Assembly: GCF_006539145.1 (NCBI RefSeq)
Contig: NZ_BJML01000002.1
Span: 408,484-472,483, forward strand
DNA: 64,000 nt
Origin: Microbacterium testaceum
GTDB lineage: Bacteria > Actinomycetota > Actinomycetes > Actinomycetales > Microbacteriaceae
Reading direction: 5' to 3'
Position 1 is the stretch's first letter. Every line of letters begins with the position of its first letter. Below the pieces are notes generated by a model, which saw only the letters and a program-made list of their open reading frames with translations, was not told the origin of the DNA and made no database searches. Below are positions 24,756 through 33,887 of this stretch, in pieces. A program made the position numbers and the translations under genes.

Positions 24756-25280
24756 TCAGCGCGCGGGCGGGACCCGCATCGTGCCGTCGAGCGTCCACCC
24801 GTTCTGATCGACGGCGCCCGTGGCATCCGCCCGCTTCGCTCCGGGATCGGCGTACCAGAGGCAGACGAGACCCCGCTCGCGCCACAGGGCTTGACGGCTC
24901 ATCGAGTCCTCGGCCATCCAGAACGCTCCGCCTGCGGTTCGACGGCGCAGCTCGGCGAGCCAGGTCGCGTACCCCGGATCCGGTTCGGATGCCGCGGCGT
25001 GGGGCCGTGCGAGCTCGATGAAGCGGCCGGCCAGGGTCTCGGTCGTCCAGTCGGTGCGCCCGTCCTGAAAGACGTCCTCTCCGCCCGCGCTGGAGTACCT
25101 CAGCACCACGTTGCTCTCACGCTCGAGAGGACTGTCGTGCGTCTCGCCCGGTTCGGGAACGAACACGCGACACCGCCAGTGCCCCGTCGCGTAGAGGTTC
25201 GCGTTGATGCGGATGCCCTGCCAGCCGCGCTCGTGGGCATTTGCCACGGCCGCGACGAGACGGAACGCGACGGGAATCAC
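24756..25280 (-). CDS. Hypothetical protein (174 aa)
   Basis: Starts MIPVAFRLVAAVANAHERGWQ at GTG 25280, overlapping (GTGA) the stop of the upstream membrane protein, with GGAG 12 nt before. The sequence is soluble and mixed, with RINANLYATGHWRCRVFVP and two WT/WY-rich blocks (DWTTETLAGRF, GLVCLWYADPG); no known motif. It seems to be coupled to the small membrane protein upstream, and the two probably work together. Confidence 0.7.
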   Translation of the reverse strand: MIPVAFRLVAAVANAHERGWQGIRINANLYATGHWRCRVFVPEPGETHDSPLERESNVVLRYSSAGGEDVFQDGRTDWTTETLAGRFIELARPHAAASEPDPGYATWLAELRRRTAGGAFWMAEDSMSRQALWRERGLVCLWYADPGAKRADATGAVDQNGWTLDGTMRVPPAR

Positions 25281-25645
25281 CGGTACTCCGTCAGTCCCCG
25301 CGAGCGGGCGATGGTCTGCGACACGAGGTACTCGCCCCACGCCACCGCGTAGGCGCCGAGAGCGGCCCACACCCACGCGGAGGGCAGGATGCCGATGACC
25401 CCGAGCAACGCCGCGATCGTCAGCACGACGACGACAGCAAGCACCGGCACGATCGCCCGCGCGCCGATGGCACCCGCGCTGGTGCGCCAGATGACCAGCA
25501 GCGCTCCCGCCGTCGCGACGAGGAGGATGACGGGGGTGAACCATGGCCCCAGGGCACCCATGGTGATCGCGGCACCGATACCGGCGGTGGCGAGGGACGC
25601 GGTGCGGAGGGCGCGGATCCGTGTCGGAGAGGGCGAGACGGCGAT
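25277..25645 (-). CDS. Small membrane protein, possibly starting at an ATC codon
   Basis: The ATG-initiated frame (25277-25561, 94 aa) begins MGALGPWFTPVILLVATAG and has about three helices, but that ATG has no ribosome site and sits inside a continuing hydrophobic stretch. The frame stays open upstream, and an AGGAG lies 6 nt before an in-frame ATC at 25645, which would add 28 residues starting IAVSPSPTRIRALRTASLAT. I therefore give the longer form, with low trust in the start. Downstream it is coupled to the 174-residue protein. Function unknown. Confidence 0.55.
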   Translation of the reverse strand: MAVSPSPTRIRALRTASLATAGIGAAITMGALGPWFTPVILLVATAGALLVIWRTSAGAIGARAIVPVLAVVVVLTIAALLGVIGILPSAWVWAALGAYAVAWGEYLVSQTIARSRGLTEYR

Positions 25646-25761
25646 GGGATGCTCCTGGGAGGGGGGCTGAACGCGGGGAACCGGACCCGCCCATGACGAC
25701 GGGCAGGGACGGCTTTCCAGGGTACCCGCGCCTCGATCCGCCGCCGCGGGGCGTTCGTGTC

Positions 25762-25767
25762 TACGGT
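25762..25767 (+). promoter_or_regulatory. -10 box of a leaderless promoter (fusion gene)
   Basis: TACGGT, then GGACAC, then GTG 25774; the same hexamer and spacing as at 24264. Confidence 0.5.
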
Positions 25768-25773
25768 GGACAC

Positions 25774-26940
25774 GTGGGCATCTCTCTGACGCGTGTCGAT
25801 CTCTCGGGTGCAGACGATCGCGCCGCGCTGACGGCGTTCCTCACCTCGAACACCTTCCCGTTCCACGTGCGCGTGCGTCCGACGGTCGCGCAGGTCGAGA
25901 ACGACATCCGCGCGGGCTCCTGGGACGGCGACGACGTCGAGACCTTCTGGATCGACGACGAGAGGGACGGCCGCGTCGGTGTGATCCGGCTGGAGGACCT
26001 GCAAGACGCCACCGTGACGGTCGATCTGCGCCTCGCCGACGGCGCCCGCGGTCGAGGCTTCGGCTCGGCGGCGTTGTCGGCCGCGACCCACCTCGTCTTC
26101 TCGCACCACCGCGGCGTCATCCGATTCGAGGGGCAGACCCGCGACGACAACGTCGCCATGCGGCGTGTTTTCGAACGATGCGGCTGGGTGCTCGAGGCGC
26201 ACTACCGCGACGGCTGGCCCGTCGAGGGCGGCGACCCCCTGGCATCCGTCGCCTACAGCGTTCTGCGCCGCGACTGGGCGAGTGGCTCCACGACGCCCGT
26301 GCCGCGTGGACCCGAGGTGACGCTCCGCGGCGAGTTGCGCTGCGCCGACGCCGCCGAGGCGCAGCGCGTGCGCGCCCATCTCGCCGAGCACATCGCTCTG
26401 ACACGTGCGGAACCGGGATGCCTCTCTTTCGACGTCGACCCCACCGACACCGACGGCGTCTGGAGCGTGTCGGAGCGCTTCGTCGATGAAGCGGCTTTCG
26501 ACGCGCACCAGCGCCGCGTCGCCGCGAGCACGTGGGGACGCGAGACCGCCGGGATCCAGCGCTTCTACGTCATCCACGGAAGGGCCTTGGATGCCGACGC
26601 CCTCATCGCCACGGCCTGGGCGGCCGAAGAGACGCTTCTGCATCCGGCGGTGCGCTCGAACCCTCGCGAGCTGAACCGGTTGCTCGACCCCGAGTTCGTC
26701 GAGGTCGGCCAGTCCGGCCGTCGGTGGACGCGAGACGGGATCGTCGCCGCCCTGGGGGATGAACCGGGAACCGACTCCTCGCCCCTCGTCGAAGAACGAG
26801 AGAGTCGGCTCGTCGGACCTGACACGGTCCTCTTGACCTATCTGCTGCGCTTCGAGAACCGCGTCAGCCGCCGGTCGTCCCTCTGGCGATGCGACCCCAC
26901 GCCGCGGTGCCTGTTCCACCAGGGGACGCCGGTCGACTAA
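25774..26940 (+). CDS. Three-domain fusion: GNAT acetyltransferase, ABM-like domain, SnoaL/DUF4440-like domain
   Basis: A 388-residue protein. Residues 1-165 are a GNAT of the RimJ type with DGARGRGFGSAAL as acetyl-CoA loop and RDDNVAMRRVFERCGW. Residues about 185-275 look like an antibiotic-biosynthesis-monooxygenase (ABM) ferredoxin-like domain: LRGELRCADAAEAQRVRAHL, EPGCLSFDV, WSVSERFVDEAAFDAHQRR. Residues about 285-388 look like a DUF4440/NTF2-like fold: AAEETLLHPAVRSNPRELNR, LLDPEFVEVGQSG, VLLTYLLRF. No stop or frameshift separates them, and linkers are short. The ABM and DUF4440 parts lack obvious catalytic residues. The GTG start is behind a leaderless-type -10 box. Confidence 0.8.
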   Translation: MGISLTRVDLSGADDRAALTAFLTSNTFPFHVRVRPTVAQVENDIRAGSWDGDDVETFWIDDERDGRVGVIRLEDLQDATVTVDLRLADGARGRGFGSAALSAATHLVFSHHRGVIRFEGQTRDDNVAMRRVFERCGWVLEAHYRDGWPVEGGDPLASVAYSVLRRDWASGSTTPVPRGPEVTLRGELRCADAAEAQRVRAHLAEHIALTRAEPGCLSFDVDPTDTDGVWSVSERFVDEAAFDAHQRRVAASTWGRETAGIQRFYVIHGRALDADALIATAWAAEETLLHPAVRSNPRELNRLLDPEFVEVGQSGRRWTRDGIVAALGDEPGTDSSPLVEERESRLVGPDTVLLTYLLRFENRVSRRSSLWRCDPTPRCLFHQGTPVD

Positions 26941-26944
26941 GGCG

Positions 26945-27412
26945 TCACCCGTTCGCCGGGAAGGCGGTGTACTCCGCCGGCGCACCGTCGGGGTGGAGGT
27001 TCCGGAACGCCGCGAGGTCACGCACGTTCTTCTGCACCGCGACAACGGCGAAGAGGCTCATCGCGAAGCCGATGCCGTAGAAGCCCTTCTCGGACAGCAG
27101 CAGCTCGGCGTTCCAGAGGCCGACCGCCATGAGGGCGAGCGCGACGAGAAGCATGCCCCAGGCGACGCCGAGGTAGGCGCCGGTCACGGGGATGTCTTCC
27201 GCACGGTCGCGGACGGCCTTCTGCACCGAGATGGCGGCGAAGAGACCGAGCAGAAAGACCGCGAGGTAGAACCCCTTCTCGGCGAGCGTCATCTGTGCGT
27301 TGTACAGGCCGATGAAGTACACCGAGGCCCCCAGCCCGAGCGCCACCCACGAGGCCCCCACGAACGCTCCGGTCGGGCGACCGAGCATCTGCTGAGCGTG
27401 TCCATCCGTCAT
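26945..27412 (-). CDS. YiaA/YiaB-type inner membrane protein with two repeated halves
   Basis: A 155-residue protein with four helices arranged as two repeats, each containing N-A-x-x-x-L-(A/S)-E-K-G-F-Y, then AVQK and VRD (LAEKGFYLAVFLLGLFAAIS; LSEKGFYGIGFAMSLFAVVA). This is the YiaAB two-helix family; function unknown. Start ATG 27412 has GGTGGGAAAG in front. It converges on the fusion gene with 4 bp between, so both must share a termination zone. Confidence 0.85.
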   Translation of the reverse strand: MTDGHAQQMLGRPTGAFVGASWVALGLGASVYFIGLYNAQMTLAEKGFYLAVFLLGLFAAISVQKAVRDRAEDIPVTGAYLGVAWGMLLVALALMAVGLWNAELLLSEKGFYGIGFAMSLFAVVAVQKNVRDLAAFRNLHPDGAPAEYTAFPANG

Positions 27413-27601
27413 CTTTCCCACCCCTTCGTCGGGTCCCCTGGCGGGGACGTATGCCGTGGCGGAGAAGCTAGCGGAAAGTTCATGCCGAAAATGCCATGAT
27501 CCCTTCACCTGTGGACAACGACGAGGAGCGACCACGGGTCCTCGTCCGCCGTCCGCGAACCCCGTCGACCTGGCGCCGCCGAAGATGGTTTGCTGGCCCG
27601 C

Positions 27602-28558
27602 ATGCGACAGCTCCTCATCCTCGGTGGAACCGGATGGCTCGGACGCGCCGTCGCGGCGCAGGCCCTCGCGCAGGGGGCCGAGGTCACCTGCCTCGCCCGC
27701 GGCGAATCCGGCGAGACGGCACCGGGCGCACGACTGATCCGCGCCGACCGCAACGCCCCCGACTCCTACGCGCGCGTGCAGCGCGACTGGGACGAGGTGG
27801 TCGAGCTCTCGTGGGACGCGGGGTTCGTGGCATCCGCCCTCGACGCCCTCGCCGACCGCGCAGCGCACTGGAGCCTGATCTCGAGCGTCTCGGTGTATGC
27901 CCGCTCGGACATCCCCTTCGCCGACGAGTCGGCGGAGCTCGTCGAGCCGAGCGACCTCGAGCAGTACGCGGATGCCAAGGTGCACGCCGAACGGCTCACC
28001 TCGGCGCGGCTGGGCGACCGGGCACTCCTCGCCCGGGCGGGGCTGATCGTGGGGCCGGGCGACCCCAGCGACCGCTTCGGCTACTGGCCGGCGCGCTTCG
28101 CCCGCGGCGGTCGCGTGCTCGCGCCGGAGACCAGCGGTCGCCACGCCCAGGCGATCGACGTGGACGATCTCGCCGCGTGGATCGCGCACGCCGGACGCAC
28201 GGGTGTCACGGGCCCGATCAACGCGGTCGGCGAAGAACTGCCGCTCGCCGCGGTGCTGGCGGCAGCGCGCGACGCGGCGGCCGTTCCGAGCGAGACGGTC
28301 GCCATCGACGACGAGACCCTGACCGCGCGGGGCGTCGCGTACTGGGCGGGGCCCCGGTCGCTGCCCCTGTGGCTGCCGGAGAGCGCCGGCGGCTTCGCCC
28401 GCCGGAGCGACGCCGCGTTCGTGGCATCCGGGGGTCGGCGACGCCCCCTCGCCCAGACCATGCACCGCGCCCTCGACGATGAGCGCCGACGCGGGCTCGA
28501 CCGCCCCCGGCGCGCGGGTCTCACCCTCGACGAGGAGGCGGAGGTGCTGGCCGTTTAG
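27602..28558 (+). CDS. NAD-dependent epimerase/dehydratase-like SDR
   Basis: A 318-residue atypical SDR. GGTGWLGRAV near residues 8-17 is the nucleotide loop; the active region has SSVSVYA and a Tyr in EQYADAKVHAERL (Y-x-x-x-K). The start at 27602 has no clear ribosome site and the TTG at 27590 is only 12 nt before it. The last codon overlaps the stop of the convergent RNase HI gene. Reaction unknown. Confidence 0.85.
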   Translation: MRQLLILGGTGWLGRAVAAQALAQGAEVTCLARGESGETAPGARLIRADRNAPDSYARVQRDWDEVVELSWDAGFVASALDALADRAAHWSLISSVSVYARSDIPFADESAELVEPSDLEQYADAKVHAERLTSARLGDRALLARAGLIVGPGDPSDRFGYWPARFARGGRVLAPETSGRHAQAIDVDDLAAWIAHAGRTGVTGPINAVGEELPLAAVLAAARDAAAVPSETVAIDDETLTARGVAYWAGPRSLPLWLPESAGGFARRSDAAFVASGGRRRPLAQTMHRALDDERRRGLDRPRRAGLTLDEEAEVLAV

Positions 28559-29121
28559 CGCCCGTTGCGGTCAGCCGCAGAACGCGGAGGCGCCGACGAC
28601 ACCTCGAGCGTGTCGAGACCGCGAAGCGAGGTCCAGATGAGCTCCTCGCCCTTCGCGGCGTGCTGCGACGCGCGCACGGCGCGCTCGTCGGCCCACGAGT
28701 TGAGCACGTGCCCGGAGTGCCCGCGCACGTGCTCGAGTTCGACGTCGGGCAGGCCCGCCGCCCGCCGCGCGTCGCGCGCGGCGATGAGGGCTTCGAGGAT
28801 GCCCTGGTTGGCGACCGGCTTCTTCGCGCTCGTGACCCAGCCGCGGCGGCGATGGCCGTCCATCCACTTCGAGTAGGTGTCGATGGCGTACTTCGAATCG
28901 GCCTGCACCACGAGCTCGCGCACGTCGGCATGGTCGGTGATGGCGTGCAGGAGCCCGAGCAGCTCGCCGATGTTGTTCGTGCCCTCGGGGATCGATCCGG
29001 CCGCCCAGTGTCCGTCTTCGCCGACCCAGGCCCACCCGGCAGGCCCGGGGTTGCCCTTGCAGGCGCCGTCGGTGGCGACGACGTAGCGATCAGCGGGCGA
29101 CGGGGAATCGGTACTGCTCAT
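28555..29121 (-). CDS. rnhA: Ribonuclease HI
   Basis: A 188-residue RNase H. The catalytic acids are visible: D in ATDGACKGNPGPAGW, E in NIGELLGLL, D in VQADSKYAID and D in NSWADERA; the histidine loop reads VRGHSGH. It degrades the RNA strand of RNA-DNA hybrids. A C-terminal tail of about 40 residues after the core is not seen in the short enzyme. Start ATG 29121 follows GAGGG. Its stop overlaps the stop of the convergent epimerase gene. Confidence 0.95.
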   Translation of the reverse strand: MSSTDSPSPADRYVVATDGACKGNPGPAGWAWVGEDGHWAAGSIPEGTNNIGELLGLLHAITDHADVRELVVQADSKYAIDTYSKWMDGHRRRGWVTSAKKPVANQGILEALIAARDARRAAGLPDVELEHVRGHSGHVLNSWADERAVRASQHAAKGEELIWTSLRGLDTLEVSSAPPRSAADRNGR

Positions 29122-29153
29122 CCCTCTAGTCTCCCCCGGGGCGCCGCGGACGA

Positions 29154-29205
29154 ACGACGACGCCCCCGCCGCCGGCCCGATGACCGGCGGTGGGGGCGTC
29201 GTCGT
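29154..29205. terminator. Strong hairpin downstream of gnd
   Basis: A stem of about 22 bp starting ACGACGCCCCCGCCGCCGG with its near-perfect complement and an 8-nt loop, between gnd (minus, ends 29211) and the start of rnhA. Confidence 0.75.
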
Positions 29206-29210
29206 AGGGG

Positions 29211-30272
29211 TCAGTCGCGACCGCTCTCGGCCTTCTTCTGACCTGCCTCGAGCACATCGCCCGCCGGCAGTTCCTGGTGCCCGCCGAACTGCAGACGCAT
29301 CGCCGAGAGCACCTGGTTGGCGAAGTGGTCCTCGCCGCGCGAGGCGAACCGCTCGAACAGCGACGCGGCCAGCACGGGCACCGGCACGCCCGTGTCGACG
29401 GCGGCCTTGACGGTCCAGCGCCCCTCGCCCGAGTCGGACACGCGACCGGCCAGACCATCGAGCGTCGGGTTCTGCGCGAGAGCCGCCGCGGTGAGGTCGA
29501 GCAGCCACGACGAGATGACCGAGCCGCGGCGCCAGAGCTCGGTGACGCGGGCCGTGTCGATGTCGAACTGGTAGAACTCGGGCTCCTCGAGGGGAGCGAC
29601 CTCGGCGGAGTGCTCCCCCTGGTGCAGTCCCGCGTCGGCGTTGTTGAGCACGTTCAGCCCCTCGGCGAGAGCCGCCATGATGCCGTACTCGATGCCGTTG
29701 TGGACCATCTTCACGAAGTGACCCGAGCCGGAGGGGCCGCAGTGCAGATAGCCGCGTTCCTCGGTCGTGTAGTCGCCGGTGCGGCCGGGCGTGCGCTCGA
29801 CCTCTCCCGGCCCGGGGGCGACGGTGCGCAGGACCGGCTCGAGGTGCGCGACGGCCTCGTCGTGGCCGCCCACCATGAGGCAGTAGCCGCGCTCGAGACC
29901 GAAGACGCCGCCGCTCGTGCCCACGTCGACGTAGTGGATGCCGCTCTCGTCGAGCTTCTTCGCCCGGCGCACGTCGTCGCGGTAGTTCGAGTTGCCGCCG
30001 TCGATGATGATGTCGCCCGGCTCGAGGACGGCGGCGACCTCGTCGACGACCGTGCCGGTGAGACCGGCGGGGATCATGAGCCATACGGCGCGGGGCTTCT
30101 GCAGTTTCGAGGCGAGATCGGCGATGCTCGTCGCCCCGGTGGCCCCCTCCGCGACCAGGGATGCCACGGCATCCTGGTTCACGTCGAACACGACGCAGTC
30201 GTGACCGTCCCTCATGAGCCTGCGGACGATGTTGGCGCCCATTCGTCCGAGTCCGACCATGGCGAGTTGCAT
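29211..30272 (-). CDS. gnd: 6-phosphogluconate dehydrogenase, decarboxylating, short form
   Basis: A 353-residue enzyme of the short (GntZ/YqeC-like) class, with [10 protein letters not shown] at the start, [11 protein letters not shown], the YVDVGTSGG block, and the catalytic [13 protein letters not shown]. It oxidises 6-phosphogluconate to ribulose 5-phosphate and CO2; the short class is usually NAD-using. ATG 30272 follows GGGGAACC, with a TAGACT -10-like box about 50 nt upstream. It may also serve sugar-acid catabolism, but no partner is adjacent. Confidence 0.9.
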   Translation of the reverse strand: MQLAMVGLGRMGANIVRRLMRDGHDCVVFDVNQDAVASLVAEGATGATSIADLASKLQKPRAVWLMIPAGLTGTVVDEVAAVLEPGDIIIDGGNSNYRDDVRRAKKLDESGIHYVDVGTSGGVFGLERGYCLMVGGHDEAVAHLEPVLRTVAPGPGEVERTPGRTGDYTTEERGYLHCGPSGSGHFVKMVHNGIEYGIMAALAEGLNVLNNADAGLHQGEHSAEVAPLEEPEFYQFDIDTARVTELWRRGSVISSWLLDLTAAALAQNPTLDGLAGRVSDSGEGRWTVKAAVDTGVPVPVLAASLFERFASRGEDHFANQVLSAMRLQFGGHQELPAGDVLEAGQKKAESGRD

Positions 30273-30357
30273 TGGTTCCCCGTTCGTCGTGGATCACGGC
30301 CGCCGCACGCGGCCCCTCCGCGAGTCTAGGAGCGTACGAGGGCACGAAGGATCGGTG

Positions 30358-30861
30358 CTAGCCCTGGAAATCCTCGGGATCGACGTCGTCGAGGAACCGT
30401 CGGAATTCCTCGACACGGTCATCGTCGGCGCCCCCACCGTCGAGCTCCACGGTCTCGTCGGGCACCGCGGCCTCGTCGAACACGGCGTCCGCCACGAGGA
30501 TCGGAGCATCGGCGCGTGCCGCGAGGGCGATGGCATCGGAGGGACGGGAGTCGAAGGTCCGCGGCCCCGCCGGGGTGTTCACGACCACCCGCGCGTGGAA
30601 GGTCCCCTCGTCGAGGTGGGTGATCTCGACGCGATCCACGGAGGCCGACAGTTCACCGAGCATCGCGGTCATGAGGTCGTGCGCGAGAGGACGCGGCGAG
30701 CCGGTGCGTTCGATCGCGACGAGGATCGACATGGCCTCCTGCGGCCCGATCCAGACGGGAAGCACCCGGTCGCCGTCCGTCGTGGTGTCGACGGGCTTCA
30801 GCAGGATGACGTGCTGCTGCGCCGGATCCAGTGCGACCCCGACGACGTGCACCCGGATCAT
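30358..30861 (-). CDS. Bifunctional nuclease (BFN/DUF151) family protein
   Basis: A 167-residue protein: VLPVWIGPQEAMSILVA, RPLAHDLMTAML, and PSDAIALAARADAPILVAD are the DUF151 blocks. The plant member has DNase and RNase activity; the bacterial role is unknown. ATG 30861 has TACGAT 6 nt upstream and no Shine-Dalgarno, so translation should be leaderless. An acidic tail of about 35 residues follows the domain. Confidence 0.9.
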   Translation of the reverse strand: MIRVHVVGVALDPAQQHVILLKPVDTTTDGDRVLPVWIGPQEAMSILVAIERTGSPRPLAHDLMTAMLGELSASVDRVEITHLDEGTFHARVVVNTPAGPRTFDSRPSDAIALAARADAPILVADAVFDEAAVPDETVELDGGGADDDRVEEFRRFLDDVDPEDFQG

Positions 30862-30867
30862 GCAGCC

Positions 30868-30873
30868 ATCGTA
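30868..30873 (-). promoter_or_regulatory. -10 box of a leaderless promoter (BFN gene)
   Basis: TACGAT on the minus strand, ending 6 nt before ATG 30861. Confidence 0.5.
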
Positions 30874-30898
30874 CGGGGCGCGCCCGTGGCCCGCGCGT

Positions 30899-31519
30899 TC
30901 AGCGCAGGATGCCGAGACTCCGCGCGGCCGAGACGGCGGCGGTGCGCGACGAGACGCCGAGCTTGGAGAACACGTGCGCGAGGTGGGATTTCACCGTCGC
31001 GTCGGTGACGTGCAGGCGCGCGGCGACCTCGGCGTTCGTCGCCCCGCGGGCGACGAGTCGCACCACCTCGATCTCGCGCGCCGAGAGCGTCACCCGGGGC
31101 TCGCGCAGGCGGGCCAGCAGGCGCCCCGCGATGGCCGGAGCCAGGGCGCTCTGCCCCGCGGCGGCGGCGCGGACGCCCGCGAGCAGTTCGTGGGGCGGGG
31201 CGTCCTTCAGCAGATAACCGCTGGCGCCCGCCTCGACGGCGCCGAGGATGTCGCCGTCGGTGTCGTAGTTCGTCAGCACGAGCACGTACGGCGGCGCGGC
31301 CAGGGCGCGCACCCGCCGGGTGGCCTCGGCGCCGGCGGCCCGCTCGCCGAACTGCAGGTCCATCAGGACGAGCTCCGGAGCGAGCGATTCGGCGAGCGCG
31401 ACGGCTTCGTCTGCGGTGGCGGCCTCGCCGATGACCGCGATGTCGTGCTCGGCGTCGAGCAGGGCGCGGACGCCGGCCCGTACGACCGGGTGGTCGTCGG
31501 CGATGAGCACGCGGATCAC
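30899..31519 (-). CDS. NarL/LuxR-family response regulator
   Basis: A 206-residue response regulator. The receiver has DD at 8-9, phospho-acceptor D54 (LVLMDLQFG) and K105 (LLKDAPP); the C-terminal LuxR helix-turn-helix is LSAREIEVVRLVARGATNAEV with VTDATVKSHLAHVFSKLGV. The GTG start overlaps the stop of the sensor kinase (GTGA), so the two are coupled. The likely target is the divergent ABC exporter at 32826, as in many actinobacterial sensor-regulator-ABC sets. Confidence 0.9.
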   Translation of the reverse strand: MIRVLIADDHPVVRAGVRALLDAEHDIAVIGEAATADEAVALAESLAPELVLMDLQFGERAAGAEATRRVRALAAPPYVLVLTNYDTDGDILGAVEAGASGYLLKDAPPHELLAGVRAAAAGQSALAPAIAGRLLARLREPRVTLSAREIEVVRLVARGATNAEVAARLHVTDATVKSHLAHVFSKLGVSSRTAAVSAARSLGILR

Positions 31520-32679
31520 GACGTCGCTCCCGGCAGCACCACCGTGATGGTCGAACCGACGCCGGGCGCGCTGTCGACCTCGAGCACGCCGTCGAGCTGG
31601 TCGACGCGCTCGCGCATGGCCCGCAGCCCGAAGGAGTCGGTTCCGGCTGCCGCGGCCTCGGCGCCGCTCGCATCGAACCCGGCGCCGTCGTCGGAGATCG
31701 TCAGACGCGCACCGCTCGACTGCGGCACGAGCCGCATACTCACGCGCCGCGCCCCGGCGTGCTGGGCGACGTTCGCGAGGGCGCCCTGGGCGATGCGCAG
31801 CAGGGCGGTCTGCGCGTCCATGGGCAGCGAGACCGCGGCATCCACCTCGACCTCGACGTCGATGCCCTCGCGGGTCCCCCACCCGGCGGCCAGACGCTCG
31901 AGGGCGGACCCCAGGCCACGATCGAGGCTCGGCGGCGAGAGTTCGCGGATGAACCGGCGAGTCTCGGCGAGACCGTCGGCCGCGGTCTGACGAGCGAGTC
32001 GAACGTGGTCGATACCGGGGCCGTCGGCGTCCGCCCGCTCCGCGGCGTGGAGGAGCATCTGGATGCTGGAGAGCCCTTGCGCCACGGTGTCGTGCAGCTC
32101 CCGCGCCAGTCGCGCCCGCTCGGCGAGGGTGCCCTGCTCGCGCTCGGCGGCCGCGAGCCGATCGCGCGTGGCGAGGAGCTCGGCCATGAGGGCTTCACGC
32201 TCCGCCGCCCGTCGCTCGAGGGCTCCGTAGCCCAGGCCGATGAGCAGCGCCACACCCGCACCGACGACAGGCCCGACGACGCCGCCGACGGTGAGGCCCC
32301 CGTGGACGGCGAACGCGGCGATCGTGAGAGCGGTCGCGCCGACGACCGCCACGGGACCGGCGACCCCGGGCAGCACGTGCAGATACAGGAAGAACAGCGG
32401 GAAGACGAGGTACGCCGCCTCGGGGACGAGCCACACCAGTGCCGCCCACACCACCGTGAGCGCCGCCACCCACACCACGCCGCGCCGCGATCGCCCCGCG
32501 CGGGCGATCCAGAGGCCCGCGAGGTACACCGCGCCCAGCGCTCCCGCGAGCACGAGGGCGAGCACCGACCCGTCCGTCAGCAGCACGCGCGCGACGACGA
32601 GAGCGAGCAGGCCGCCGAAGAGGGCGTGCAAGCCCGCGCGCAGCCCCGCGAAGACGGGGGCGAGGGGACGATGGGTCAT
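31516..32679 (-). CDS. Sensor histidine kinase (HisKA_3 type)
   Basis: A 387-residue kinase with about five or six helices in residues 14-155 and no large exported loop, so an intramembrane sensor is likely. The phospho-acceptor is H196 in ARLARELHDTVAQGLS, and the ATPase domain has NVAQHA and DDGAGFD. ATG 32679 has GGGAA just upstream and TAGCCT 10 nt before it. It pairs with the response regulator and is divergent from an ABC exporter. Confidence 0.9.
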   Translation of the reverse strand: MTHRPLAPVFAGLRAGLHALFGGLLALVVARVLLTDGSVLALVLAGALGAVYLAGLWIARAGRSRRGVVWVAALTVVWAALVWLVPEAAYLVFPLFFLYLHVLPGVAGPVAVVGATALTIAAFAVHGGLTVGGVVGPVVGAGVALLIGLGYGALERRAAEREALMAELLATRDRLAAAEREQGTLAERARLARELHDTVAQGLSSIQMLLHAAERADADGPGIDHVRLARQTAADGLAETRRFIRELSPPSLDRGLGSALERLAAGWGTREGIDVEVEVDAAVSLPMDAQTALLRIAQGALANVAQHAGARRVSMRLVPQSSGARLTISDDGAGFDASGAEAAAAGTDSFGLRAMRERVDQLDGVLEVDSAPGVGSTITVVLPGATS

Positions 32680-32825
32680 TTCCCGATCCAGGCTACGGAT
32701 GCCGGGACCTCGGCGGATCATCCGAAAGGTGGAGGAGAGGTTCGCCCACCCCGCCGATGACGGCCGGGGCGGTCCGGGCGAGGGTGGAACGGTGCCGGCG
32801 AGAGTCGTCGGCGAAAGGAGGCGAC

Positions 32826-33887
32826 GTGTACGTCGCATGGCGCGATCTGCGGTTCGCCCGCGGGCGATTCGCCCTCATCGGGGCGGTCGTCGCCCTCGTC
32901 ACCCTGCTCGTCGGGTTCCTGTCGGGTCTCACGGGCGGTCTGGCCGTGCAGAACGTCTCGGCCGTGATCGCCCTGCCCGCAGACCGGCTCGTGCTGCACC
33001 CGGTCGAGGGCGCGAGTGCGACCTTCGCGGATTCCGCCATCGCGGCCGACACCGTCGCCGCGTGGCGCGCGGCCCCGGGCGTCGAGACGGTCACCCCCGT
33101 CGGCATCTTGCAGACACGGGTCGAGGGACCGGGCGCCGCGACGGCCGTCGCCCTCTTCGGCCTCGACGCGGGAACGGCCTTCGCCGCCCCGCGCCGCGAC
33201 GACGAGGTCGACCTGTCGGCGGGGGCCGCGAAGGCCCTGGACGCGGTGGTGGGCGACGACGTGTCCGTCGCGGGCTCGTCGTACCGTGTGGCCGCGATCG
33301 GTGGCGACGACTGGTACAGCCATACGCCCGTCGTCACGCTCAGCAAGGCCGCCTGGACGGCCCTCGACCAGCGTCTGGGTGGGACGGGGCAGCCGACGGT
33401 GCTCGCCGTCACCGGCTCCCCCGCGTGGGACTCCGTCGCCGCCGACACCGGCACCACGGCATCCACTCCCCTGGCGAGTCTCACCGCGCTGTCGACGTTC
33501 CGCTCCGAGATCGGCTCGCTCGCGTTGATGATCGCGATGCTGTTCGGCGTCTCGGCGCTCGTGGTCGGCGCGTTCTTCACCGTGTGGAGCATGCAGCGCT
33601 CGGCCGACATCGCCGTGCTCAAGGCCCTCGGGGCGAGCACGCCCGCTCTCGTGCGCGACGCTCTCGGCCAGGCCCTCGTGCTTCTCGTGGGAGGGGTAGG
33701 GGTCGGCATCGGCCTGACCGCCCTGCTCGGCGTCCTCGCGGGTGGCGCGCTGCCCTTCGTTCTGAGCCCGCTGACGACTCTCGCTCCCGCAGCGGGTTTG
33801 ATCGCGCTCGGCCTTCTCGGTGCGGCCGTCTCTCTCCGCACCGTCATCTCGTCCGACCCCCTCACCGCCCTCGGGAGCACCCGATGA
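32826..33887 (+). CDS. ABC transporter permease, FtsX/MacB type
   Basis: A 353-residue permease with one helix at residues 15-37, a large exported domain (about 40-225), and three C-terminal helices within the FtsX region (IGSLALMIAMLFGVSALVVG; LVLLVGGVGVGIGLTALLGV). It begins MYVAWRDLRFARGRFALIG at GTG 32826, after GAAAGGAGG. Its last codon overlaps the ATG of the ATPase gene. Such half-MacB pairs export lipids, peptides or drugs. Confidence 0.85.
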   Translation: MYVAWRDLRFARGRFALIGAVVALVTLLVGFLSGLTGGLAVQNVSAVIALPADRLVLHPVEGASATFADSAIAADTVAAWRAAPGVETVTPVGILQTRVEGPGAATAVALFGLDAGTAFAAPRRDDEVDLSAGAAKALDAVVGDDVSVAGSSYRVAAIGGDDWYSHTPVVTLSKAAWTALDQRLGGTGQPTVLAVTGSPAWDSVAADTGTTASTPLASLTALSTFRSEIGSLALMIAMLFGVSALVVGAFFTVWSMQRSADIAVLKALGASTPALVRDALGQALVLLVGGVGVGIGLTALLGVLAGGALPFVLSPLTTLAPAAGLIALGLLGAAVSLRTVISSDPLTALGSTR

